A DNA stretch of 64,000 nt from Neisseria animaloris. Lineage in GTDB: Bacteria > Pseudomonadota > Gammaproteobacteria > Burkholderiales > Neisseriaceae. Shown here piece by piece: positions 45,279 to 53,090 of the stretch; position 1 is the stretch's first letter, and each line of letters begins with the position of its first letter. The notes below the pieces were generated by a model. The model saw nothing but the letters and a program-made list of their open reading frames with translations. It was not told the DNA's origin and did not search any database. Location: NCBI RefSeq assembly GCF_900637855.1, contig NZ_LR134440.1, positions 372,001 to 436,000 of the forward strand, read 5' to 3'. The position numbers and the translations under genes were made by a program.

Positions 45279-46994
45279 TTACTCGTTAATCGCCCCAAAC
45301 ACAATCCGCCCCGAAGCACACACCGCTTCATGGTTTTCCAGCTTAAACGTCAGTTTGTTTTTATCCGCATCGTATTTCAACTCTGCAAACACTTCATGAT
45401 GCGGGCGCAGGAATTGTTGGTATTTCAGGTTTTCCACGCGGATGATGTTTTGTTTGCCCCATTCAAACCGTTCGGCCAAATCGCGCACCCATTGCAGTTC
45501 CACCACGCCCGGCACCAGCGGAAATGTGGCGAAGTGCCCGCCGAAATACACCAAATCCAACGGCACGCGGCCTTCAAACATATAGGTTGCGGCAATTTCA
45601 GACGGCCTTTCTTTCCAAACGGGCGCAGTTTGCGCTTCGGTAAAGGCCGTCTGAAAATCCGCCGCCGTGATTTTGGATTGGGCATTGCGCGGCAGGCTGT
45701 CGGTAAAACGCCAGTAGCGCGGCAGGGCAACCGTGTCTTGCGTGGCGGCGAGGTGCTGTTTTAAAACCGCCGCCACCGCCGCCCTGCCCCGTTCCTGCAA
45801 GGCTTGGATGCCGTCTGAATTCAACGCCGCCCACACTGCGGGGCGTTTGTGCTGGGGGTGCTGGCCGCAATAGGCATCGGCAATCCATTCATGTGCCAGC
45901 AGGTCGTGTTCGATTTGGTTTAATGACACGCGCTTGTCCTCAAATTTGATAATCCGGTCTTTCCGCCCCAGCAGTAAAAAGCCTTCGGGCTGCATTTCCA
46001 CCATATCGGCGGTTTGAAAGCGGCCGTTTGTCCACGGCGATTGCGCCCACAGCGCGCCGTCTTCGTCCTGCCCGATTTCCACGGCGGCAAAGGGCTGCCA
46101 TTCGATGCTGTGGCGACGCGATGCAATCACGCCGGTTTCGGTGCTGCCGTAAATCTCAAAAGGACGTACGGCGTACTTTTCGAGCAAATCGGCGGTTGCT
46201 GCGGGCAATGCGCCGCCAGCCGATACAATCCCCGCTACTCTACCGCCCACCGCCTGCCAGTTGCGCGCTTCGCCCAAGCGGTTCAACACCGCCGGGCTGG
46301 CAATCCAAACACATTTTCCGCAAGCTGCGGTGGCCGCCAACAGCGTTTCGGGGTACACATTTTGCAAGCGGTCTATCGTCCAACCCATCGTGAGCGCAAG
46401 TGCAAAGCGAAAGGTAAATCCATACATATGCTGCGGGCTGACGCTGCCGATAACCGCCGGATGGTCGCGCCCGAAAGGAACGGCCTCTGCCAAAGCCAAC
46501 GCTTCCGCTTCCATTTGAGCCGCCGTTTTCACAATCACCTGCGCCCCGCCGGTCGAGCCAGACGTTTTCAGACAGGCTTCGGCATCGGCAGGAATCAACA
46601 GATTATCCGGCATCGTGATTTCAGACGGCATGTCGCTCAACATCGCGGGAATACTGTAAACCTTATCGGCATGAAGGCCGTCTGAAAATGCTTTTTCATG
46701 CGGCGCATCCGTCAGCCACACATCCGCCGTGTTGCCCCAATCCACATTGTCCCGCGCCAAATTCGGCGGCAACAAAACCTTCGCCCCCGCATGCCACGCC
46801 GCCAGCACCGCGCAGGCAAAAAACGCGGCATCTTCAAACCACAAAACGGCAGTTTGCACGTTTTGTGTTTTCAGACGGCCTGAAAGGCAGATAACGACGC
46901 GGTTGAAATCGGCGCGCGTCCAATCGGGGTCGGTGGCGATTAAGGTGGTTTGCGGAAGGGTTGGGGATAGGACTTGAGAGAGGTTATATATCAT
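45279..46994 (-). CDS. apeH: Aryl polyene acyl-ACP ligase fused to hotdog dehydratase (ApeH-ApeI)
   Basis: 571 residues from ATG 46994, four bases after the preceding stop. Residues 1-450 are an ANL adenylating enzyme: TSGSTGG (144-150), YGSTET (282-287), the hinge GRKDRIIKFEDKRVSL and the C-terminal LPRNAQSKI (Lys441). Residues 466-571 form a hotdog domain with YFGGHFATFPLVPGVVELQW (His487), FabA/FabZ-like. The first activates the aryl starter acid onto an ACP; the second resembles ApeI, partner of ApeP in making double bonds. The frame is open further upstream, but the upstream start overlaps the neighbour. It carries six in-frame DUS copies. Confidence 0.85.
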   Translation of the reverse strand: MIYNLSQVLSPTLPQTTLIATDPDWTRADFNRVVICLSGRLKTQNVQTAVLWFEDAAFFACAVLAAWHAGAKVLLPPNLARDNVDWGNTADVWLTDAPHEKAFSDGLHADKVYSIPAMLSDMPSEITMPDNLLIPADAEACLKTSGSTGGAQVIVKTAAQMEAEALALAEAVPFGRDHPAVIGSVSPQHMYGFTFRFALALTMGWTIDRLQNVYPETLLAATAACGKCVWIASPAVLNRLGEARNWQAVGGRVAGIVSAGGALPAATADLLEKYAVRPFEIYGSTETGVIASRRHSIEWQPFAAVEIGQDEDGALWAQSPWTNGRFQTADMVEMQPEGFLLLGRKDRIIKFEDKRVSLNQIEHDLLAHEWIADAYCGQHPQHKRPAVWAALNSDGIQALQERGRAAVAAVLKQHLAATQDTVALPRYWRFTDSLPRNAQSKITAADFQTAFTEAQTAPVWKERPSEIAATYMFEGRVPLDLVYFGGHFATFPLVPGVVELQWVRDLAERFEWGKQNIIRVENLKYQQFLRPHHEVFAELKYDADKNKLTFKLENHEAVCASGRIVFGAINE

Positions 46995-46998
46995 GTAA

Positions 46999-47652
46999 CT
47001 AAACCGCCGTTTTTTTGCTTTCGTTATCAGAGCCGTCATTCGATATGCCTTGAAAGATAACTGCGTACTTTTCTTGGTTAAGCCTTTTAAATACTTCTGA
47101 AATATTGTCCGGTATCATCATAAATGGAAAACATAGAAAACAAATTACACAACACCAAATAGGTAATAACTGAATACCATGTAACGTATAGTCAATACCA
47201 AATGAAAGAATATACGGAACTGATAAACCTATTAAGATGCTTACCATCATCAAGAACCCTATTATTTCAGGATTATCAAATCTTAATTTTTGCCTTTTCC
47301 GCCGCCAATAGCCGTGTTTTATTTTTTCATCTTCGCCGCCTTTTGCAAAAACAACATCTAATATTCCGTCCAAACCTATTTTCCGTTCCATTAAAAAGTC
47401 CAACTCTTCCGCAGAAAGCTCTTTGAAATAAGGTATTTTTTTCTGCTCAAGCTGCCTGTTTAAATCATAAAAATATTGTTTTTTGCTATCTTGTTCGCGA
47501 AGATGGGCCGATTCATCCAAATATTTGAAAAAAGATTGTATTTTTACCAATTCCTCTTCTGTCGGTTCAAATTCCCCTTGAAAATATTTTTTAAGGTTTT
47601 TTCTATTCCAAAAGAAAAATATGCTTTTGAAAAAAGAAAGAATGATTTCCAT
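46999..47652 (-). CDS. Unknown AT-rich membrane protein inside the aryl polyene block
   Basis: 217 residues: an Lys/Glu-rich cytoplasmic region (1-125), then two hydrophobic helices (IIGFLMMVSILIGLSVPYIL and LPIWCCVICFLCFPFMM, about 130-185) and a polar tail. I do not recognise a family. The gene is conspicuously AT-rich and has no DUS, unlike its neighbours apeG and apeH, which suggests transfer. GGTGAGG nine bases before the ATG is a good ribosome site. Its TAG stop is four bases upstream of the apeH start, so translation may be coupled. Confidence 0.7.
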   Translation of the reverse strand: MEIILSFFKSIFFFWNRKNLKKYFQGEFEPTEEELVKIQSFFKYLDESAHLREQDSKKQYFYDLNRQLEQKKIPYFKELSAEELDFLMERKIGLDGILDVVFAKGGEDEKIKHGYWRRKRQKLRFDNPEIIGFLMMVSILIGLSVPYILSFGIDYTLHGIQLLPIWCCVICFLCFPFMMIPDNISEVFKRLNQEKYAVIFQGISNDGSDNESKKTAV

Positions 47653-47916
47653 TAGTTTGCCTCACCTTAAATAACCAACACAAACAGATGCTTGCTTTCA
47701 GGCGGCTCTTTATTCCACTCCAAACCACCCCTGCCAAGCTATTGCTCAATATTCGATATAACCACGTTTGCAGCGACCACTCTACCAGCTTCAGCACTTT
47801 CAACGCGGCAGTAGAATTTCGACTGAAAACACCGCTGTAATGCTAACTGATGACACACTTTAGAAATATTTATCACACAACTTGCCATGCAGACATAGTA
47901 ATCTTTTCAGACGGCC

Positions 47917-48456
47917 TCAAACCTTCAACACCACTTTCCGGTAAACCCACTCACCCGCAAACAACACGCCCATCAATACATACGAAACAATGCCCGTATA
48001 AACCGCCCACCAGTCGAATTTCTCTAGATATATAAGCAAAGCGGCAATGCTACCGTTGAAGAAGAAAAAGCCGCACCAAATCTGGGTAACGCGGCGGGTA
48101 TGATACACACCTTCTGGAGGCAAGTCGGGGTGTTGCAGACGGGCAAGACGTTCGATAAGAGTTTGTTTGGCGAAGAGGCTGCTACCGAATACGGTAAGCA
48201 TCAAGGCGTTGACGGCGACAGGATACCAATACATGCTGTCAGACCGTCTGAAAAATAGAACGGCGGCAAAAAAAGCAGCCAATATCAATGAAACAACCCG
48301 CTGCCCGCGGGTTTTCTGGATAGCGGCACGAACCAGCCAAAGGCAGCACATTAAGGCGGCGAGCCAAAAAAATACACCGTTGTTGCGGCCGTAGTACCAC
48401 AACAACGGGTATGCAATGCTGAGAAAAACCAGCAGTATCTGCCCTGCCGCTTTCAC
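47917..48456 (-). CDS. apeG: Aryl polyene membrane protein (COG4648-like)
   Basis: 179 residues with six predicted membrane helices and short loops. The pattern (PEGVYHTRRVTQIWCGFFFFNGSIAALLI) matches the COG4648 membrane protein that sits after the two ACP genes in aryl polyene clusters. Its biochemical role is unknown. It uses a GTG start at 48456, two bases after the apeF stop, so it is tightly coupled. Confidence 0.82.
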   Translation of the reverse strand: MKAAGQILLVFLSIAYPLLWYYGRNNGVFFWLAALMCCLWLVRAAIQKTRGQRVVSLILAAFFAAVLFFRRSDSMYWYPVAVNALMLTVFGSSLFAKQTLIERLARLQHPDLPPEGVYHTRRVTQIWCGFFFFNGSIAALLIYLEKFDWWAVYTGIVSYVLMGVLFAGEWVYRKVVLKV

Positions 48457-48458
48457 GT

Positions 48459-48707
48459 TTATTCAGCCGTGCTTTTTTTTAAGACGGCCTGTACGACATC
48501 TTCGACGGTGCGTACGCTGCGGAAGTCTTCCGCCAACAGTTTGTGGCCGGTTTGACGTTTGATGTAATCGATCAGGTCGATGGCATCGATGCTGTCAATC
48601 TCCAAATCTTCATAGAGATTGGTCTCTGGGCGGATGCGTTCAGGCTCGATTTCAAACAGATTAACCAGTGCATCAGTCAAGATTTGGCGGATTTCCTGTT
48701 CTGTCAT
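48459..48707 (-). CDS. apeF: Acyl carrier protein (ApeF-like)
   Basis: 82 residues, four-helix ACP fold with the phosphopantetheine serine in EIDSIDAIDL (Ser39). One of two ACPs in the cluster; chain building is thought to use one or both. AAAGGAGCAACGAT before the ATG is a strong ribosome site. It lies 12 bases behind apeE. Confidence 0.87.
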   Translation of the reverse strand: MTEQEIRQILTDALVNLFEIEPERIRPETNLYEDLEIDSIDAIDLIDYIKRQTGHKLLAEDFRSVRTVEDVVQAVLKKSTAE

Positions 48708-48719
48708 ATCGTTGCTCCT

Positions 48720-48980
48720 TTAAGCCTGTTGCCGGTTACGGACAAAGTCGGCCAATGTTTGCACGCTGGCGAAATGTTCGCGCAGGTTTTGCTGTTCGCC
48801 GTCCATTTGAAAACCGAAGGTTTTTTGTACCGCCAAACCCAATTCCAAGGCGTCAACTGAATCCAATCCCAAACCGTCATCACCGAAAAGCGGGGCATCG
48901 GTTTCAATATCTGCCGCAGTGATGTCTTCCAAACCCAAGCTGTCGATAATCAGTTGTTTGATTTGTGTTTCTAAACTCAT
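48720..48980 (-). CDS. apeE: Acyl carrier protein (ApeE-like)
   Basis: 86 residues with the phosphopantetheine site GLDSVDALEL (Ser41). It differs enough from the neighbouring ACP (apeF) to have a separate role. The start overlaps the apeD stop by four bases (ATGA), so the pair is coupled. Confidence 0.87.
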   Translation of the reverse strand: MSLETQIKQLIIDSLGLEDITAADIETDAPLFGDDGLGLDSVDALELGLAVQKTFGFQMDGEQQNLREHFASVQTLADFVRNRQQA

Positions 48981-49735
48981 ATTGTGTTCCGTGTGAAAAA
49001 ATCTTGCAAATAATCATTCAACCGCCGGGCAGCTATCGGCAACGGTTTTTCGGCAAGCCAATCTTGCGGATTGATGTCTTCGCCGACGGTAATTTCGTAA
49101 TGTACTTTGCGTGATGGGATTTTATACCAAGGCTGGCCTTTTTTGAAATTAGGCGGGCTTATTTTAATACAAACGGGCGTAATCACCATAGCGCTGCGCA
49201 ATCCCATCGATACCGCGCCGCGGTGTAATTTAATTTTTCCGTCCCACTTTGTACGCGTGCCTTCGGGAAAAATCAGCAGGCTTTGGCCGCTTTTTAATAC
49301 GGCATCCACTTCGTCCAGCATTTCCATGGATTCCTCGTTGGGAATATAACCTGCGGCGAGAATCGGACTTTTCATGGCGGGGTTGTTCAGCAAATCTTTT
49401 TTTACGATGCAGTTCAACTGCGATACATGGCTAATCAACAATACTACGTCCAATAACGACGGATGGTTTGCCAATACCAACTGCCCAGGTCTGCCAAGTT
49501 TTTCTAAGCCGTCGAATTTCACATCTAACACGCCGGAAATTTGTGTATAACACACAAAAACTTTCCAGATGTGCCCCACCAGCCGTCGTGCTTTTAGCTG
49601 CCGTTTGATATCGCCTTTGGTACTTTTCAAAGTATAAGGCAGTAAAACGATTTTAAACATCAATCCGGCCACACCGAAAAGCACGAAACCGAACAACGTG
49701 GCCATAAAACGGCGCAACCAGTCCAAGCGGTTCAT
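48977..49735 (-). CDS. apeD: Lysophospholipid-type acyltransferase (ApeD-like)
   Basis: 252 residues of the PlsC/LPLAT family, with an N-terminal membrane helix, NHPSLLD (the HX4D motif, first block) and FPEGTRT (third block). In aryl polyene clusters an acyltransferase of this kind follows the half-ketosynthase and is thought to join a fatty acyl or polyene chain to a lipid. ATG 49735 overlaps the apeC stop by four bases; the further upstream frame belongs to apeC DNA. Confidence 0.86.
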   Translation of the reverse strand: MNRLDWLRRFMATLFGFVLFGVAGLMFKIVLLPYTLKSTKGDIKRQLKARRLVGHIWKVFVCYTQISGVLDVKFDGLEKLGRPGQLVLANHPSLLDVVLLISHVSQLNCIVKKDLLNNPAMKSPILAAGYIPNEESMEMLDEVDAVLKSGQSLLIFPEGTRTKWDGKIKLHRGAVSMGLRSAMVITPVCIKISPPNFKKGQPWYKIPSRKVHYEITVGEDINPQDWLAEKPLPIAARRLNDYLQDFFTRNTI

Positions 49736-50481
49736 TTTTGCTTCTGCCACAGCCAACGGCGGGAACCGTAATTCTGCATATGCTCGAGGCCGTCTGAAAG
49801 CATGAAACGTATCCAATCTAAAGCACCGTAATATTGTTTAACCGGATGTAAGCAGTTATTTTCAGACGGCATCATGGATACGGTATAGTGTCCGCCTTTT
49901 TCCAACAACATTGCCAAAGCATAAGGAAACGGTGCACGTTTGGCCTCAACCGTATATTGGGGTTGCAACGGATCGTCTGCCAAAACAACCAATACCCGCC
50001 CTGCCCCTTCGCACAATAACGCATATGCTTCGGCCAAAGCGGTTTCCAAACCGTCGAGTTGTACCGATAAAGCGGTATTCTCACTCATATCGCCGCGCAA
50101 CATCGACCATTGCCCGGCTAATGCATTATGCACCGATAAGCCGAACGAAGTCGGCGATACATCGCCTTCTTTTAATAAAGCCAACCATAATTCAAAACTG
50201 CGGTTTAACTCGCCATCGTGCGAAACAAATACCAACGGACAATTTTCAGTCTGCTCCGCCAGCTCCCATGCAGCGTCAAACATCAGCCGTGCAGATGCGC
50301 CCAATCTCCGGCGCTGCATCGCCGGTAAAAATGAAAGCGCCGGTTTGTATTCGGTTTCATTACCGGTCAGGCCGTCTGAAACCCATGCCTGCCATTGTGC
50401 GCGTTCGGAAAAATAACGGCTAACCGCCCGCCAACCTACTATATTGAAAGAAAAGTGATTCATGCCTGATTGCATTGTCAT
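49732..50481 (-). CDS. apeC: Half-size ketosynthase, chain-length-factor type (ApeC-like)
   Basis: 249 residues matching the N-terminal half of a ketosynthase (FNIVGWRAVSRYF, PAMQRRRLGASARLMFDAAWELAEQ, FVSHDGELNRSFELW, SVHNALAGQW) but with no active-site Cys at the usual place and no C-terminal His motifs. In studied systems ApeC forms a dimer with ApeO. Its gene is about 32 kb from apeO here. The first ATG is 50481; MNHFSFNIVG at 50463 is an alternative with a similar weak ribosome site. Three DUS copies lie in the 750 bases. Confidence 0.84.
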   Translation of the reverse strand: MTMQSGMNHFSFNIVGWRAVSRYFSERAQWQAWVSDGLTGNETEYKPALSFLPAMQRRRLGASARLMFDAAWELAEQTENCPLVFVSHDGELNRSFELWLALLKEGDVSPTSFGLSVHNALAGQWSMLRGDMSENTALSVQLDGLETALAEAYALLCEGAGRVLVVLADDPLQPQYTVEAKRAPFPYALAMLLEKGGHYTVSMMPSENNCLHPVKQYYGALDWIRFMLSDGLEHMQNYGSRRWLWQKQK

Positions 50482-50620
50482 TACAATTGTTAAACTATTC
50501 TAGCTTATATTCACAGGGGCTGTCATTTTTCAGACGGCCTGCAAATGGATGCCGAACATTACCGGAAAGTTTTCAGGTACAATTCTGCCCTTTCCTATCC
50601 GTTTGCCCTGCTTTACCGAA

Positions 50621-51568
50621 ATGTCTAAAAAATCAAAACACGAACTCGAAAACAATAAATTAAACAAACGCCTGCGCCATGCCGTCGGTGATGCCATTAA
50701 TGACTTCAATATGATTGAAGACGGCGATAAAATCATGGTTTGTCTTTCCGGCGGCAAAGACAGCTACGCCCTTCTGGACATCTTGCGGCAATTGCAAGCC
50801 AGTGCGCCGGTGGATTTTGAACTGATTGCCGTCAACCTTGATCAAAAACAGCCCGGCTTTCCGGAGCATGTTTTGCCCGAATACCTCGAAAGCATCGGCG
50901 TTCCTTATAAAATCGTCGAAGAAGACACTTATTCCGTGGTTAAGCGCGTTATCGAAGAAGGTAAAACCACTTGCTCGCTGTGCAGCCGTTTACGCCGCGG
51001 CGTGCTGTACCGTGTAGCCAAAGAGCTGGGCTGCACCAAAATTGCACTTGGCCACCACCGCGATGATATTTTGCAAACTTTGTTTTTAAACATGTTTTAC
51101 GGCGGCAAACTCAAAGCCATGCCTCCCAAGCTCGTGAGCGACAACGGCGAACATATCGTGATCCGCCCGCTTGCCTATGTGAAAGAAAAAGATTTGGAAC
51201 GCTATGCGGAATCGAAGCAGTTTCCGATTATTCCTTGCAACCTATGCGGTTCGCAGCCTAACCTGCAACGCCAAGTAATCAAGGAAATGCTGCAAGATTG
51301 GGATAAACGTTTCCCCGGTCGCATCGAATCTATGTTTTCAGCCATGCAGAATGTCGTGCCGTCACATTTGGCCGATACCGAACTGTTTGACTTTGCCGGC
51401 CTGCAACGCGGGCAGAAATTGAAATATGGCGGCGATTTGGCATTCGATCGCGAAACCGTGCCCCAACGCTTTTCAGACGGCCTCGAAGACGATAGTAACG
51501 AAATCAGGGTGGAAATGCCTACCCCCAAAAAAATCATCAATATTCTGGCAAACAAACCGAAAGGGTGA
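50621..51568 (+). CDS. ttcA: tRNA 2-thiocytidine(32) synthetase TtcA
   Basis: Iron-sulfur enzyme that thiolates cytidine 32 of some tRNAs. The 315 residues have the PP-loop SGGKDS (43-48), the C-x2-C pair in [10 protein letters not shown] (Cys118, Cys121) and CNLCGSQP (Cys206, Cys209) that bind the cluster. ATG 50621 is the family start; the in-frame ATG at 50549 has no ribosome site and adds unrelated residues. It is divergent from apeC. An in-frame DUS encodes RFSDGLED near the end. Confidence 0.95.
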   Translation: MSKKSKHELENNKLNKRLRHAVGDAINDFNMIEDGDKIMVCLSGGKDSYALLDILRQLQASAPVDFELIAVNLDQKQPGFPEHVLPEYLESIGVPYKIVEEDTYSVVKRVIEEGKTTCSLCSRLRRGVLYRVAKELGCTKIALGHHRDDILQTLFLNMFYGGKLKAMPPKLVSDNGEHIVIRPLAYVKEKDLERYAESKQFPIIPCNLCGSQPNLQRQVIKEMLQDWDKRFPGRIESMFSAMQNVVPSHLADTELFDFAGLQRGQKLKYGGDLAFDRETVPQRFSDGLEDDSNEIRVEMPTPKKIINILANKPKG

Positions 51569-51665
51569 AAATCAAAAGTGCCTTAAAAAGATTCGACTTT
51601 CATCCTGCTTTATCCAAATATAATCTGCTTATCCGTTTTGCCTTTTTAAATCAAGGACAACTTAC

Positions 51666-52154
51666 ATGACCACCATTTTAATTATTCTCGGTCTGATTGC
51701 TCTACTGGCCGGTTTGCTCGGCACAATTTACCCGGCCATCCCCGGTTTAGGACTAATGTTTGCAGGTGCTTGGATACTTGCCTATGTAGGCGATTACCAA
51801 ATCATCGGCACAGGCACACTGATTTTTTTGGGAGTCGTTGCTGCCGCAGGTATGGCTTTAGACTATGTAGCAGGCATGTTGGGTGCTAAATTCACCGGAG
51901 CAAGTAAAACAGCCATTTGGGGAGCATTTTTCGGAGGCATTGTCGGTGCATTTTTCTCACTGCCCGGCCTGCTGCTCGGCCCCTTAACCGGCGCGGCCGT
52001 CGGAGAATTCTGGGCGCGTAAAGATTTATGGTCGGCCGGAAAAGTAAGTATCGGCACGTTTATCGGTTTTATTATCGGGGTAATAGCCAAAGTTAGTTGT
52101 GCACTTACCATTCTTTTGACACTGGCTGTCTTAGGTATTGTCAGCTTGTTTTAA
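51666..52154 (+). CDS. DUF456 family membrane protein
   Basis: 162 hydrophobic residues with four or five membrane segments rich in Gly and Ala (GLLGTIYPAIPGLGLMFAGAWILAYVGDY; WGAFFGGIVGAFFSLPGLLLGPLTGAAVGEFWARKD), a typical DUF456 protein. No function is known. AAGGACAACTTAC precedes the ATG. It is alone, with a bidirectional DUS-pair terminator after it. Confidence 0.88.
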   Translation: MTTILIILGLIALLAGLLGTIYPAIPGLGLMFAGAWILAYVGDYQIIGTGTLIFLGVVAAAGMALDYVAGMLGAKFTGASKTAIWGAFFGGIVGAFFSLPGLLLGPLTGAAVGEFWARKDLWSAGKVSIGTFIGFIIGVIAKVSCALTILLTLAVLGIVSLF

Positions 52155-52160
52155 ATCTTA

Positions 52161-52194
52161 AAAAGGCCGTCTGAAAGTTTTCAGACGGCCTTTT
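52161..52194. terminator. DUF456/methyltransferase terminator
   Basis: AAAAGGCCGTCTGAAA (52161-52176) pairs with TTTCAGACGGCCTTTT (52179-52194), a 16-bp stem with a 2-base loop, between convergent genes. Confidence 0.8.
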
Positions 52195-52207
52195 ATAATA
52201 CTAAATG

Positions 52208-52891
52208 TTACAGTTTCAATTTGGCAATTCCCAAAGCTACTTCACCTTCGCTCTCCAACACCTGCTCATACTCCGGCAAAGGTCGCACGCCAGCTACCCG
52301 CTTCACCAAAACCAAACCATAGACCGCCGCACCAGCAGGCCACCAACGGTTTCCTGCCAATTCCATAAAACTCAACAGTTTTAATAAAGTTTCATGATTA
52401 ATGGGTGGCACATACACCATGAATTGCCCGCCTTCTATTTCAAACCCCAAAGATTTGAATTGTTGCTTCACTTGATGTAACGGGCGGCACCTTCGTCTTT
52501 CAGGAAGTCTGTTGCCATCGAACCAACGGCTGAAATGCCATAGGGAATGAGGATTAAATCCTGTAAGCACTATTTTCCCTTCCGGCTTTAAAACGCGGAA
52601 TGCTTCTATCGCTAAAATTTCAGGTTCTACACAACATTCCTGCGCATGGGGCATCAATAGTAGATCAATTGATTCGTCTTCCAAGGCAAATGACGATGCA
52701 TCCATAAAAACATCGCGCCCTATGCATATCATGTTTTCAGAGGGCACAAGCCACTCTGCCATCCCCGTCTGAACTATCTTATCGGCTCGAATACTTTTCA
52801 GACTATGTGAAAAAAAACAACGCTCTTGATGTGCGGTATAACGCCCTACCAGAGTATCCGTAAACCATTTCTCAAAAACCTTGTCCGTCAT
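52208..52891 (-). CDS. Class I SAM-dependent methyltransferase (YafS-like)
   Basis: 227 residues from ATG 52891 with a methylase fold; motif I is not a clear GxGxG (the IGRD region is weak), while FALEDESIDLLLMPHAQECCVEPEILAIEAFRVLKPEGKIVLTGFNP is a standard motif IV-V region. In E. coli the related yafS gene lies near rnhA, mltD and gloB; here the gene is next to and divergent from mltD, supporting orthology. The substrate is unknown. An in-frame ATG at 52924 is possible. The weak SAM loop raises doubt about activity. Confidence 0.78.
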   Translation of the reverse strand: MTDKVFEKWFTDTLVGRYTAHQERCFFSHSLKSIRADKIVQTGMAEWLVPSENMICIGRDVFMDASSFALEDESIDLLLMPHAQECCVEPEILAIEAFRVLKPEGKIVLTGFNPHSLWHFSRWFDGNRLPERRRCRPLHQVKQQFKSLGFEIEGGQFMVYVPPINHETLLKLLSFMELAGNRWWPAGAAVYGLVLVKRVAGVRPLPEYEQVLESEGEVALGIAKLKL

Positions 52892-53090
52892 AAAATCAGC
52901 CTGTTTTTCAAAATATATAATCATACCGCCATAAATTTATACCGTAAAAAATCTTTTCAGACGGCATGATTTACAAAGTAAACATTTAAATTATTTCAAA
53001 TATTTTTCTTAATAACATCTTGACGATATTTCATTCAGACATTACTATCCATTGCATTCAAAATCACTATTAACAGTATATTTCAAGACT

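Noticed and set aside
47603..47803. 66-residue frame upstream of the unknown membrane protein
   Set aside because: No ribosome site, no recognisable domain, and it overlaps the start of the better-supported gene at 47652. The 264-base spacer 47653-47916 holds no gene I can support.
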